From contig NW_024037065.1 in NCBI RefSeq assembly GCF_015706575.1, positions 4,154,001-4,218,000 on the forward strand: DNA of 64,000 bases, read 5' to 3'. The notes beneath the pieces are model-generated. The model had not been told where the DNA came from, did not search any database, and worked only from the letters and a program-made list of their open reading frames with translations. Position 1 is the stretch's first letter. Each line of letters begins with the position of its first letter. Both the position numbers and the translations under genes were made by a program. Origin of the DNA: Patiria miniata (Eukaryota > Echinodermata > Asteroidea > Valvatida > Asterinidae). Positions 20,959-33,163 of the stretch are shown here, in pieces.

Positions 20959-22271
20959 ATAATATAATTGGTTTCAAGATGTTTGCCTAATGGCTTGATT
21001 CCATTTCAGTGGAAGCTGCTGGTTTTTCAATTAAAAAGTAAGCTTGGTCTTAGCAAAAAAGTAACCTGTGTTTTTGTGGATTTGCGTAAGGAAGATTGGA
21101 TCCCTGCATTTGAAGGCACTATCTAGTACTGGATTTTTATTGTTACATTGAAAGGCTTGTAAAGAAATCTATTGCAAATGTGAAACAAGCAAGGGGTCGA
21201 AGAAGCTAGAAATTTAAGAAATTGAAATGCAGTATTGAAATTCTATTAAAACCCTCCTATGTAAACACACATCATGTGCCAAGTACATGTAGTTTGTGCC
21301 GTAAAAATAAATCAGGTGACTGTTTTCAACAGTGCAAAATACATGTACCAAGCCAATATTTACCAGGATTGCCTGGCTGTGATTGTTTGTGTATTAAACC
21401 TGATACACTGTGCTTTGGCTAGTGGTAATGGACATACCAGCTGTGATGACATTTTGCTTGCTTTTGTCTGTTGACGACTTTTGACTAGACACAATGCTAA
21501 CTTGGAATATGATCTGGCAGTTTTTGAATAGCCTGTGTTATAAGTATAGCAGGGAAAGTGGCAGGAAATGTTGGTTGGCTTTTACTGCTAAAATAGAAGG
21601 AGGGTTATTCTCATAACTTATACATGTAGCTGTATGCAATTTGTAGTACGCATCAGAATGTAAGCAAACAAAATAAGTAATTTGTTGTTAAGCTTGTGTT
21701 TAAAAATTTCAATGATGTGTACATGAAAACGTACAGGTATAGGACAGTTCCATATTATTACCACTATATTGCAGCTATGCTTGGACGGAACTTGCCTGTC
21801 AACATGGAAAAGATATGATGAGTGTTTGCCACTGGGCAGGTTTCACTGTGAGAGCAGCCAGTCAACATGCTTATAGTTGAATATTGTTTATGTGAGTACA
21901 AATATTTAGAACTATTTCATTTCTATGGTACATGGACTGACATGTCATTTCCTTGAAACAGTGGTATACATACATATGTTTTTTAGGGTTTTTTTTGGTG
22001 CAATACAAGTCGAAAAGAAGAAAAGTGAAAGTTTGGTAAATGTAATCAGCTGCATAATGTATTCAAGACATACATGTACATGTATTATTAGCAGTAAATT
22101 CTTGTTTTCAGTTTCTTTAGGAATATAGCTAGACTGTTACAGAAATTCCAAATAAAAATCTTAATGAAAGAATACAGCTAAATGTGTTGCAGATTAGATG
22201 CTCGTAATGATGTGTTCTTGCATTTGTTTTTTTTTTGTCTGCTTTGTTTTGGCAGATGGAATACATCATTC

Positions 22272-22870
22272 GTCTAGACGTTGGAGGCGTTTGATAGACA
22301 TCAACAAGATCGACACTAGTAAGGTACCCAAATAACATGTTCTATTGCATGTCTAATGGCCCCTGGCAGCCAGCATCACAGGTCAATGAAGGAATGTAGG
22401 AATCATCATCGATCTGGACGGCTCAATGTTCAGAATTGTGTCAGATTTGTGTCAGAAATGGGATGTGCATGAACATACATGTAGTGTACTTATATACATT
22501 TATATGTATTTGGAGATTTGTTGTGACAATTGCAGAAGATATATTGCAGATTGTCATGCTCTTTTTTACAAAAGAAAAAAGAAATCTTTAGTGATTGTGA
22601 AAGGAAGTAGATGTTCATACTTTGTTTGACTGGGGGGAGAATTTAAGTGAAATTGCGCTCTTCTGCTGGCATGGTCTAGATGTTGGAGGCGTTGGATAGA
22701 CATCAACAAGATCATCACTAGTAAGGTACCCAAATAACATGTTTTATTGCATGTTTAATGGCCCCTGGCAGCCATCAGCACAGGTCAATGAAGGAATGTA
22801 GGAATGATCATTGATCGGGACGGCTCAATGTTCAGAATTGTTCAGAATTTGTCAGAAATGGGACGTGCTG
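22272..22870. repeat. Direct duplication (22272-22465 and 22674-22870)
   Basis: The two ~195-bp blocks share GTCTAGA(C/T)GTTGGAGGCGTT, TAGACATCAACAAGATC, ACTAGTAAGGTACCCAAATA, TGGCCCCTGGCAGCCA and GGACGGCTCAATGTTCAGAA with only scattered differences. The spacer 22480-22673 is duplicated again at about 23590-23800 (ACAAAAGAAAAAAGAAATCT and TTCTGCTGGCATG). The second copy runs straight into the candidate exon at 22867. Confidence 0.75.
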
Positions 22871-23072
22871 CATGCGCGTCGACTTCAGTACGTGGCTGGA
22901 GCCGCTTGGAATCAGAAGCCAACTTTTACCAGATCCATGAACTGATCATCGCAGTCTCCGCTTTCCTGCAAACTGTGGCCATTGAGAAGGCAATGAGGGA
23001 TTGGGAGGACAAGCTTGTCAGCCTCCGAGAAAGGGAAGTGGCTAAAGACGTTGCGAAAAAGGGACGCTTTAG
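22867..23072 (+). pseudogene. Candidate exon, unrecognised helical protein
   Basis: An open stretch with coding-like composition reads RGWSRLESEANFYQIHELII, AVSAFLQTVAIEKAMRDWED and KLVSLREREVAKDVAKKGRF, ending at a good donor (TTTAG/GTACGT). The peptide is amphipathic and strongly helical with a basic tail. A longer frame starts at 22804, but the upstream part belongs to the duplicated non-coding block. It resembles in style the helical exon at 8043-8273, though I cannot align the two with confidence. Function unknown. Confidence 0.3.
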
Positions 23073-26000
23073 GTACGTCAGCGATTCCAAGACAGTTTGC
23101 GTTGGTTCATGGGTGATAGTGGTCCTGTTGCTGATGCCCTCTTGAGGCAGCTTTTTATCGCAGCGTGGGTTTTTGCGTATCTACTACAATGCTGTCTTGA
23201 CGCAACACTACTGGAGGTGTGGCACCTGAAAGTGTGGTGCCAAAACTGGGCAGAGGTTGAATTGAACGTTTGTGGGTATTAGGAAAGAGATCCTGTGTCA
23301 TGTAGAGCAGTGGTAGGGCAAAGGAGAAATCATGAAGGTCATGATAAGGATGCTTTTTTATGTTAAGTTGTCAGTCACAAGGCCCATGATCGGCCACTGA
23401 AGGTGGTGGGTAAGAAAGGACAGATGGAAATAACAAAGATAAGATCAAAATGGAAAAAAATTACTCTTGAGGTTGCGCTTAAATTGGGACAAATAATAAG
23501 GCGAGGGAAATTTTCTTGCAAGAGAGGGCAGAGTTGAGGGTGCCTAAAGAGTGAAAGTTTATTGAAAAAGTAGTGAAAACTAAAGACTAAAAATAGGTGT
23601 ACATGTAGTGTTTTTATATACATTTATATGTGTTTGGAGATTTGTTTGGACAATTGCAGAAGACATGTTGCAGATTGTCATGCTCTTTATTACAAAAGAA
23701 AAAAGAAATCTTTAGTGATTGTAAAAGGAAGTTGATGTTCATACTTTATTTGACTGTGGGGAGATTTTAAGTGAAATTGTGCTCTTCTGCTGGCATGAAA
23801 TAAGTTCTTGAGTAATACATGCTGGGAAATTGAGTAGTGAATATATTTTGAAGGTTGTTCTGATTAGAAATGTAATGAATTAATGAAGAATTAGATTCAA
23901 TTTGTTTTTTTCAAATGAAAGCCAAGTAACTGTTTTCAAACTCGGAAAAGTTCTAAGCAGATCGGAATATTTGATAAATGTACAGGTGATGTTACTGTTC
24001 TGTATTGAAGAATGATAAACAGCACATTTGTTATTGACTTTGACATTGTATTTGAAATGAAAGGAACTTCGCCTCGTGGAATAGAACATTCAATGTGTCA
24101 CCTCATGAAATTAGTCTTACTATTGCACTCACAAACATTTGTTATTTGTATACCATAGGCCACACATAAACGATGTGTACCATTGTTTCAAGGATATGTA
24201 CGTCTTGCATTGCCTATTGCTTTTACAGTTGTAACTGTATTATGTGGGTTGCTGGCTAGCACTACTGAATGCACCAGTGTTTTGCAAGGTAAATTCTGGT
24301 CAAGTGGGGTGTACTGTTTCACATGCACTACACTGCACATGTTATTGCCCATGTACTTGTACAGTATGCTTTACATGACTTGCAGTTCTGTGTGTGAATG
24401 ACTCTTTACAGTTATTTTTGATTTTTGTTGTCAAGGGAAGTATTTGTTTACTGTCCTGTACATGTACATGAATGTTATTCTGTGGTACTGTACTACATTA
24501 TGCACTTGCATTATACACTATATATATTGTGCATTGATTGATTTTGGAGGATTGAGACAATGGCGACCTCACCATGCACAACTCGGCACTGAATATTGGG
24601 GGATTTTGTGGGATTGAGGGTGCATGCAATATTTTAGTTTGAACGATTGGAGGATTGTGAAGGATTGAGGCTGCTTCGTAGCCAAACGGGCCTAGGGGGT
24701 TAGGGTGAAGGTTCCACATTTTTTATGTTAAGTTGCCAATCATATGGCCCAAGATGGGCCATTCATTGTGATGGCTAAGAAAGGACAAAGCAAATTACAA
24801 GATATGATCAAAATGAAGAAAAAAAATGGCTATTGATGTTGCCCTTAAAGTGGGAGAAATTATAAGCGGAGGGGAAACAAGATGTGGGAAGTGATTTCCA
24901 AACCCACAGCAGTACGAGGGAAGAAGTTGGATGTCCGTTGATGGAGTGTGATTGGTTACAGTGTACATTGTATGTATACAAGACATGTGATATGACTGTT
25001 GGTGTGTAGCCTGTGTAAAAGGCATATGAGGGGAAGTAAATTATTTGAGTGACTGTGGCTGATGGCACAAAAGGAGAGTTAAACAGTCACTTTCGTGCAC
25101 TTCACGAGCAATGCAGAGGTAAGTGACAAGCAGTCAGATCATATTTTAAGGATGCACTCTGACTAGTCATCTTTAGTCAAAAGCTAAAAACAGGAAACCG
25201 GTTGCACAGCTGACTTAATAATCAATTACTGCGAATATTTGTATTAAATTAAATTTGTAAATAGTCACACCCAGTCAATTTTGCTTGTAGGCTAGGAACT
25301 TTTAACTGTTTGAAACAATAATTTGATTGATTTTGACTGCAAAGACAGCTTGGCAGAGAATGCATGTTTGTGTAGGAGGGTTAATAAAGTGCAAACTTTG
25401 TTCAGGCTGCCTACTTTAGCGATGTGGCAAGTACTGACAGAAGTACGATTTATTGTATTAAATGAGCTACATTTCGTTTATGTAAAGGATAGTGAAATAA
25501 CACATGCACATACTGTATACGTCAGCTAGTACAAAAACATGAAGTTCATTTATGAAATGTTTATTTTCTTAAGAGTACACTATTTGTGAGAAGATTGATA
25601 CTTAATAAAGTGTGGTTTGCAGCAGTGTTGTGGAGTGCAGAACTCGATGAAGTGTCCATCAGTGGTGTGTTGTCAACGAAGCTCATTTGTTGGAAGTGTT
25701 GATCTCAATGAATGGGAAGTGTCAAAGTTCATCATAGGAGGCAAGAATGTGCATTTATCTGGATGTCTGAAACAAATGAAAGTAAATAAAAGAAATGAGC
25801 ATGTTAAGTTTCTTAAATGCTTAAAGTGCAATGACTGTATTTTTCAATATGTCATAAATGCCAAGTTTGTAGGTAATCTGTGAAGGTGAAGATGGACAAA
25901 TGTTTGCCAGTAATTATAATATGTGGGTGTGTCTAGACTATATTATTAAGTGTACAATACCAAAAAACCCATGTCCCTTATCCGGAATAAAATGTATAGG

Positions 26001-26265
26001 GTGCAAATAGGCCTATAAAGCCATCAATTGAATTCATTTGAAGTCAATGGAACATGTATTTCTACAATGTGGAAGGATCATCATGAAAAGTTTGGCAGTA
26101 ACAGTAGCGGGTTGGTTTGAGGTTTTATTGTTCTCAGGCACAGTAGCATGAATCTGGAATTGGTTAATGTGGGGAAAGTGTAAACAAAAAGAAAGGAAAG
26201 TTAAGATAAGAAAAGGATCTATACATTTTTTATAGTTGGAAAATTTGAGAGAAATAAGTACTTAC
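23073..26265. other. No gene seen; old duplicated blocks
   Basis: Bases 23352-23515 and 24717-24880 are diverged copies (TTTTTTATGTTAAGTTG, GGCCCA(T/A)GAT, TAAGAAAGGACA, ATGATCAAAATG, GAGG(T/.)TTGC-CTTAAA). Bases 23590-23800 repeat 22480-22673. Bases 24060-24155 are half of the foldback at 1928-2095. The rest is AT-rich with no supported gene. Confidence 0.5.
24060..24155 (-). mobile_element. Half copy of the 1928-2095 foldback family
   Basis: CTTCGCCTCGTGGAATAGAA, CATTCAATGTGTCACCTCAT and GAAATTAGTCTTACTATTGC match one arm of the palindrome at 1928-2095, ending in CATTTGTTATTTGTAT. Single-arm remnant. Confidence 0.65.
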
Positions 26266-26368
26266 AAGACAATATTGCTGTGCAAAGTCTGCAACGGATA
26301 GTCTGATGGCAGGAATGGCTGGTCTCTGTAACTTTTTCCCGAGTAATCTTCTATGCTCAATACGGAAC
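26266..26368 (-). pseudogene. Candidate 103-bp exon, unrecognised
   Basis: On the minus strand an acceptor (TGTTTAACAG) and donor (TGTCTT/GTAAGTACTT) bound an open stretch reading FRIEHRRLLGKKLQRPAIPA and IRLSVADFAQQYCL. The codon usage and sharp splice sites look real. The peptide is reminiscent of linker regions in recombinase-like multi-copy genes, but I cannot name it. No neighbouring exon was found within 1 kb either side. Confidence 0.3.
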
Positions 26369-28796
26369 CTGTTAAACATACAGCAAGTAATGTCAAGTGT
26401 ATTAAGTATGCATCAGAGTTTTAGGGAAAGTTGATAGTGTCAGTAAGATAAATAACAATTACAGCTTAGAACTGTACATGTAAGTGGGAGTTCACAGTCT
26501 GATAGTGGTTAAATTGTTCAAGCCAGGTACACACACATACTGGCAAGTACATGTAGATGTAGCTCTGTCACAAAGATGTGATGGTTGTGATACATGTACC
26601 ATCTTTATTTTAAAGTTGAAGGATTAATAGAGAATAGAGAACATGTTGTCTTTTTGTTCTGTTTGCAGTTTGGTTAACTGAGTGACCGTTAGGTAGCAAC
26701 GTCGCCCTCTTGAGGTTTCGGGCGTTCTGGGCGCCAGCCGTGTGCCGACCGAACACGTCTGTATTTTTTGTACAAGTTTCCCTCCTGTTTTTTTTTTTTA
26801 TCTTTGCAAGGTAATTAATATGTTCACTGCTCTAATTATTATTCCCAGTAAGCTTGTTTGCATTTGCTTAATCCTTTATGTGACTAATGATTTTCCAATT
26901 GTCACTTATCCTTGATTTTTGTGAAATTCTCATTTCTGTTGGGGGCAGCCATGTTTGTTTTCATTCCATTCTCTCATGTAGCGAAGGCATTAATTCTCAT
27001 TGTTCGATTTTGAAATTTTCTTGAATCCATAGTGTGGTGTAAGATCAAGTTCTCGTATGTTGTTTATAAGCAGTATCTCTTTGCCATATTCCCCTTTGTA
27101 TACATTTTCATGTAATTGGCTTGGATTTCTGACATGAAGTGACATGTGCCTACTTATTCATTTTTTGGGAAGTGATTTGTAAGTCCTTGTGCATTGTAGG
27201 TCATTTGAGTTGATTGTTAAAGTAGCTTGTTGCTTATTCTCCCTAGGTTGTTATTTTCTATATGTGACTTGTCCTCTGAAAAGTTGGCAGTTCAGTGTGT
27301 ATTTGGAGACACAACAGCTCTGTAAGTCTTTGCATATTCCTTTCAGAAGTGTAATATTATTGTCATTGAGGATGAAGCGATTTTTGTGTACTTCATGTGT
27401 CACACTTACATACATGTAGATTTTATCCATTCTGGTCTGTTACTCTGTCATCTAGCTGCTAGCTTGTCGTCGTATTTTTTTGTAATGGGAAATTATTTCA
27501 TATTATCCATGTCAATAATTGTATTATTTTGTCCTTTGCGCCTTTTTTATTGTAATTTTCCTCATTTGATTATTTTTACAGTTTACCATGTGTATGTCAA
27601 GGAATAAATTTCAAGTCGAACCTACTCCCTGTGACTGCCTGGTTATCTAATTGGATAGGGGGCGTCCCACACTCCCCGAGGCCAGAACACTTTTGCTAAA
27701 ATATACAGTACACGTACATCCACTAGGCTCAATTGTGTCTATATTCACAACTTGGAGTTATTATTATCTAATGTTAGGCGTAATGTTACTCAGACAATAT
27801 GTGATAGCCTAATTTTTTTTTTTTATTGAAATAGGCCTAGGCGTAGTGGTTTTTGGGGCAAGGACTTGAATCAAATTTCACAGAATTGAATGTCACAAAA
27901 GTGAATTCACAGAATCACGCAGCGGGTATACAACTAGCGCGGTGCGCAATTCTGTGAAATTCGTTTCTGTGAAATTTTACTCTGTAAAATTTAATTACTG
28001 TTGGTTGGCCTCGATCCAAACTGCCAGTAATACCATGGAGTCTTTTTTATAGCTGCATGGTAATACAAAATTACGTCTGAAAAGTGAACTACAAATAGGG
28101 AACCCTTCTTGAAATCATAATTGAAGTTGTCTGACGGCGTTTGTGACCTGCGCTGGGTGTGATTGTGTTGTTAATTACTCTTTTTTCATATTTAAGTGAA
28201 CCCTGTTTGAATTTTCAATCAATCGTGTGCTTCTGGGAGGACTACTGCATGTATAAGGGTGAGTTTTATGAAAAGAAGTTCTGATATGTGGGCGTAAAAC
28301 ATTGAAAAAGGGTGGAACGATTTTCCTTCCTGTGACCCGCTGGAAATGTCCACAACCTGTTCCTATAATGAACGGCGCGGCAGGAGTCGGAGGGTTGGAA
28401 TTATTGAAACCACTATACTCTATAAAGGTGTAACTAGTTTGCCATATTCTTGTCACTTTTGGCCAAAATGTCAGTGGTGGGGTCTGTTACGTGTTACAGT
28501 GACAGTGTGGCCATCAGTGTTTACGAAAACATTAGAAAGCAAGCCCTAGTCTATGGCCCACAATAGTGATCGTACATATTTGGCCATAAGCATGTATACA
28601 AAAAGTAGGTATTTTTAACTAAATTTAAATGGAAATCAATTGTGTTCATACTCGCTGTGTGGGCTCAGTATAGTAATATTACTATACACATTATGTATTT
28701 ACTGCCTCGACATGAAACAGTTGTTAGGTATTTCATGTTGCGGCGCGCGAATTACTGTGAGACGTGTGTGCCTGCGTATTTTACCGTCACCGACAC
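26369..28796. other. No gene seen; possible LTR-like stretch and a small inverted repeat
   Basis: From about 26660 to 27670 there is a GC-rich start (GTCGCCCTCTTGAGG), a long T-rich body, an AATAAA near 27602 and a GC-rich end (TTGGATAGGGGGCGTCCCAC). This layout is LTR-like, but I see neither TG...CA ends nor a target duplication. Near 27870-27980 TTCACAGAATTG recurs in both directions as a weak hairpin. Confidence 0.35.
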
Positions 28797-29521
28797 CACG
28801 AAGTAACACTCTACCGTGTTAAAGCATTTTTTTTCGATTTTCAGTTTTTTGGATTTTTAAACATTATTCATCAAGGCCTACCATTGCACGAAGTTTCAAA
28901 GCTTCAAGAGCTTTACTTTAATAATTACGCTAAGTATCCATGGCAACATTTGCGCAAAAGTGACATTTTTTGTTTTCACGAAGTAACACTCAAGTTCCAT
29001 TTTCCATTGCAATGCATGGCGCGCACTCTGCTCATAAGTGAGCAAAAACGTTTTCACGAAGTAACACTCTTCTTGTAACAAGTTGTATGAGCGCGCGCGC
29101 GCTGACCTGAAGTTGCACTTTCCTCGTGTTAAATACTGTGGCGGGGATCTCCCCGGGCCAAACCTAAGTTCTTTGGGACCAAGTCTGACACCTATTAGAG
29201 TGTAGCCGATCTTCCCGAACGCAAGCTTTCCCAAGACGAAAGACCACTCAGAGCGACCTCAAGGCCTAGGGAGCAGGTCCGTTTTGGAGGAAATATACCG
29301 CCCATTATGATGATTGTGATTACCCACTGTTAATTGCACAATAAACCAACAACAAATACACATGGACAACAGGAATGTCGGCACCACACATATAATCGTA
29401 ATTTATTATACAATAATCAAGAAATATGCAGTGGTGATTGAGCTTTGATGAGGTTGTTAATTATCAGGGTCACTTAAATACACTTGCAAGTCAGCTAACC
29501 GCTCACCTAAACAGCAATTAA

Positions 29522-29975
29522 CCCTAAAGGGGCCGGGTTATTTTGACCATCTTAGCCGGGGGGGGCGGATTCCGCCCCCTCCCCCCGAAGATCTCGGCCA
29601 TCGAGTGACGAAAAAATTTGAAACTCAGCAAATGCATGGAGCAACTCTTCCTAAACATGCCCAAGGAATTTCATGACTATAGGTCAAAGGGTTTTGAATT
29701 ATGGCTAATTAATTATTCATATGTATGAATGGCAATTCTGCTCGGTGTACACGACGTATATGCGAAAATTTATTTTTCACGTCGCGTAGCGCCGGACAAT
29801 TTTTCGCTACAGGCCAACCCGTGGTCCGATTTTTATGTTTTTGGTATCATAAGATGCGCAAAGCTCGAGGCTAAAAGTCATAATAGCTCGGGTCGCTAAA
29901 ATGTTTTTTTTTAGAAGCTATCGCGGAAAATGTTGAAGGGGGGGGGGGCGGATTCCGCCCCCGGCCCCTTTAGGG
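29522..29975. mobile_element. TTAA-flanked element with CCCTAAAGGGGCCGGG ends
   Basis: TTAA at 29518-29521 and 29976-29979 flank 454 bp. The left end CCCTAAAGGGGCCGGG is the exact complement of the right end at 29960-29975. Each end is followed inward by a GGGCGGATTCCGCCC palindrome (about 29560-29582 and 29945-29962) beside long G or C runs. TTAA duplication and CCCT-type ends fit a piggyBac-like MITE. Non-coding. Confidence 0.85.
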
Positions 29976-30004
29976 TTAATGCGCACAGCTTGAGCAATGC
30001 GCCC

Positions 30005-30225
30005 AATGTAAACCATGCACTGGTAAGTCAACAAGATGCACTAATGTAAACAATGCACTGGTGAGTCAACAGTGTGCACTAATGTAAACAATGCACGGCT
30101 AGGTCAACAATATACATTAAGTAAACAATGAACACTAAGTAAACCATGTACACCAAGTCAACAACGTACAATAAGTAAACCATGTACACTAAGTAAACGA
30201 TGTACACGAAGTCAAATTACAAACA
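30005..30225 (+). repeat. Degenerate ~19-bp tandem array (AATGTACACTAAGTAAACA type)
   Basis: About ten imperfect units alternate AAGTAAAC and AAGTCAAC with ATG(T/C)ACAC. The array fades at both ends. It follows the TTAA element closely. Confidence 0.6.
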
Positions 30226-31004
30226 GTTTGTACACGGCGAGTCGCAACATGAACAGCAGTACTAAACTTTATTAAGTCAGTTATTGATTACGTGAAGTGC
30301 GTGTGGAACGGTTTTTGTCGCAGCAATTGCGTTTATCCCTTGCATGTGTGTATACGCCGTGTGTGTCAGTACAAGTCTACCATCGCCTGATCGCGCAGGC
30401 GCGCGCGCGTTGAGTTGTTACTTTGTAACAACACAGTGGTGGAGCGTAGCAAAATGATGTTCGCCGTATTTTATGGCGGCCAAAGGACTGTTGAGTAGAC
30501 AAATTTGTTTGGTCCTTGGTACGGGGTATTAGTTTTACCAAATGCATTGAATGACCGATCAAAATGAAGCTTACAAAATCCTCTTTACAGTGCCAAGTGT
30601 GCATTTATTACTTGAAGTAACGGCGCGTCATGAATACGGGAACTTTCAGTGCAGTGCGCACATTGCGGTAGCCCGCTGGTCACACTGTCAATTACGTGCA
30701 AATCTCCGTTGCTCATTCTGCTGTTAGTCAAAATGTGAGTGTTGTCACAAGTAGGGAAATGTACCAGGTACGGATGTTTAGTTGTTCATTTTGTAAAACT
30801 TTTCCTCCAGAATGTTTAAGTAATATATCTTCTAGTTTGAACTCGGTGTGCATTAATCTGAAAGTCTTGGAAATAGCCGTGAGGCCGACTTTTTCTTTGC
30901 TTTGTGTAGAATCGCTATGGAGTAGAGCGCGTCGTGTTTATGCCACTACATGTACACGCGCGTGGTCGTCTATGGAAGATGCGACTGAACTGTTTGTAAT
31001 GAAC

Positions 31005-31145
31005 AACGTACACTTAGTAAACAGCACACACCAATGTAAGTAGCGTACGCCAATATAAATAACAGAAGCCAATGTAAGTAGTGTACGCCAATGTAAATAA
31101 CACACGCCAATGTAAGTAATGCACGCCAATGTAAGTAGTATACGC
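31005..31145 (+). repeat. Degenerate ~18-19-bp tandem array (TACGCCAATGTAAGTA type)
   Basis: Around seven units of TACGCCAATGTAAGTAGTG type. It shares the 'GTACAC..AGTAAAC' theme with the array at 30005-30225, so both may derive from one ancestral array split by about 780 bp. It produces a short repetitive minus-strand frame (YIGVRYLHW) that I do not treat as a gene. Confidence 0.6.
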
Positions 31146-31738
31146 TGTCAGCCTTAACCTGATTTACGCTTTACCCATGTAAGCTAGCGTCAGTATCGTA
31201 CAGTACATTCACTAGTACGGCTGCGCGTCAGCATCACACAGCGCAACTTCAGCACAGTCAGGACCAGCGCAATTTACACAGTGCGCGTCAGCATTACCCA
31301 AATACAGAGCGCAAGCAATAAACGACCTTACCGTCCGCTGTCCACAGCACAACTCCCCCGCGCGATCACATGAATAGCCCTCACGTGAACTTGCATACGC
31401 CGCACAAACACATATGCATGTACTAAACCTATGGGCCTTAGGCAACCAATAGCGTTCGCGCATTTAGCCACTGGGCTCTTACACTCCGCCCAGTCACCAA
31501 CACACATTGAATTTACGTTAGTGCAATAGGGATGACGTTGTAAATAAACTAGCTATAAGTCCCTACACTTTCCGCTACAATACATTGAAGAGTGTTACTT
31601 CGTGAAAACGAAAATGTACAGTTTCGCAACTTTTTCGGTTTCACGAACTAACACTCATCTTTTTTCTCTTATTTCTTGTTTATTTAATACACAAACGAGT
31701 GAAAAACAGCAGATTTAATAAAAGGGGGACTAGAAACA

Positions 31739-33163
31739 TTGATCAGAAAGAACAAAGCCCCTCAAATGCTCGATGTGGATGGTGACTCATGTCACCATGC
31801 ACACAATGCCGCAAAATATTTCTGTGCGCCATTTGAGAAATATGTGGAAGGGTTGTTGACAAGTTTGTTCAATAACTTCAAATGGTCTGCGTATAAGAAG
31901 GAAGTGCTAACTATGGTATGTGACACACTTGGTATCAAAGGTACATCACCTGAAAACTATGTGAGCCATAGATGGTTATCAGTATATGACGTAAGTGTGG
32001 ATACAGTACGTATGTGGGATGCATACATTGTCTTTTACTTCGCATTCCTATCCGACGATGACCGTGTCACCTACCACTCATGTGTTCTTGACATATACAA
32101 GAAGTGCAATGTTGGCAAGAAGAATCAACAAGCAATAAAAGAACTGCAAAACCAAATGCGACCAAAGATGAAGACAATGACCAAAGAGGGTGTGGAAAGA
32201 ACAAACAGAATTGTGCAGAAACTGTTCTTCACAGCTCCAAAAACCAAAGCCCTACTTCATGTATTTATTTCAGTACTTCCACTTCTGAAAAAATACGTGA
32301 TGCTGTTCCAAATGGAGACAAGTCTGGTGCCCCTTCTGAATGACAAACAGACCGAACTGTTGAAGAATTTCTTGTGTTGTTTCATCAGACCAGAGAAGCT
32401 CCGTGAAATCACACCAAGAGGATTAGTTCAGCTTCAGGTAGATGACAAGACAAACCGCCTCCCAGATAATGCAATATTTCTGGTGAAGCACATTCAGAGT
32501 AATCTGCCAAAGACAATGGCCCAGGAAGTGACCAGGACACTTGTTAATGCCTATGTCAAATGTGCTGAATGTCTGCAAAGAAAAATGCCAGTGAACAACC
32601 AGCTGTAAAGGAGCATTTCAGCCATTGATCCAATCTGCAGGGGGCACACCACTACACTGAGGTACCTCCTTAGGCTACCCCAGTTGGTCTCTAATGTATT
32701 TACGGACGATTGTAGCAAGGAACAATTTGATATTGAAGCACGTCAATATCAATTAGGAAGTACCCCTAAGTCAACAGAAGGAAACACTGACATTGTCAGT
32801 TTCTGGAGCGGATATACCAGCACATACCCAAACCTGACCAAAATGGTGTTTGCCTTGCTAAGCTGCTTCCATTGCCCAGCTGTTGAGTCATCCTTCAGCA
32901 TTATGAAGGATGTCTTGAACAAGAAGAAGTCAAGCTTACAAGTCGGCAGCTTCTCTGCAATCCAGACTGTGAAGTACGAGCTTATGTCAAACAACAAGAC
33001 AGCCTTGCAGTATTTTGACAGGGCAGACCCATCCTACACTCCTGTAAATACCACCTTGTGCAAAAATATGCGGACTGCATACCGCACGTATACAGATAAC
33101 AAAGATGCAAGGAAGAAAGAAGAAGAAAAGAAAAACAAGATGGGTTTCGAGAAACCGGTATAG
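31739..33163 (+). pseudogene. hAT-type transposase-derived protein, C-terminal two-thirds
   Basis: One plus-strand frame runs from about 31739 to 33163, broken only by a TAA at 32606-32608. It carries MLDVDGDSCHHAHNAAKYFC, YVSHRWLSVYDV, a helical middle (TKALLHVFISVLPLLKKYVM) and an ending with FHCPAVESSFSIMKDVLNKK plus SAIQTVKYEL. That ending is the hAT C-terminal dimerisation motif ('a..ErsFS.mk.i....R..l'). The N-terminal BED finger and first catalytic Asp are absent; an in-frame TGA lies at 31700-31702. The last 40 residues are Lys/Glu-rich. hAT transposases cut and paste DNA in the nucleus; this copy cannot make a full protein. Direct repeats of the 15-mer family lie just upstream. Confidence 0.72.

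Larger units (their letters stand above)
18778..21512. repeat. Tandem segmental duplication, two ~1.3-kb units with insertions
   Basis: Unit 1 (about 18778-20100) and unit 2 (about 20117-21512) share the same ordered blocks: GTCTGATAAGATTTGTATT, ATAACCATAAT, TGGCTTGATTCCATTTCAGT, AGCTTGGTCTTAGCA, TATCTAGTACTGG, AAATAAATCAGGTG, CTGTTTTCAACAGT and others. Unit 1 has an extra insert at about 19113-19735; unit 2 has a solo LTR at 20267-20958. Each insert therefore has an empty counterpart. Divergence between units is considerable, so the duplication is old. No coding sequence is recognised. Confidence 0.75.
28797..31656. repeat. Recurrent 15-mer CACGAAGTAACACTC
   Basis: Exact copies occur at 28797-28811, 28977-28991 and 29055-29069 on the plus strand and at 31590-31604 on the minus strand; a one-mismatch copy is at 31642-31656. 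Three of them are preceded by TTTT. Five copies of one 15-mer in 2.9 kb, with the last two only 80 to 150 bases before a hAT-type coding remnant, suggest subterminal transposase-binding repeats or transcription-factor sites. Terminal repeats of such an element were not found. Confidence 0.6.

Noticed and set aside
26660..27670. Possible LTR
   Set aside because: Layout is suggestive, but neither TG...CA ends nor a target duplication could be fixed, so I only noted it in the gene-less stretch.
30938..31129. Minus-strand frame with YIGVRYLHW repeats
   Set aside because: Product of the short tandem array at 31005-31145.
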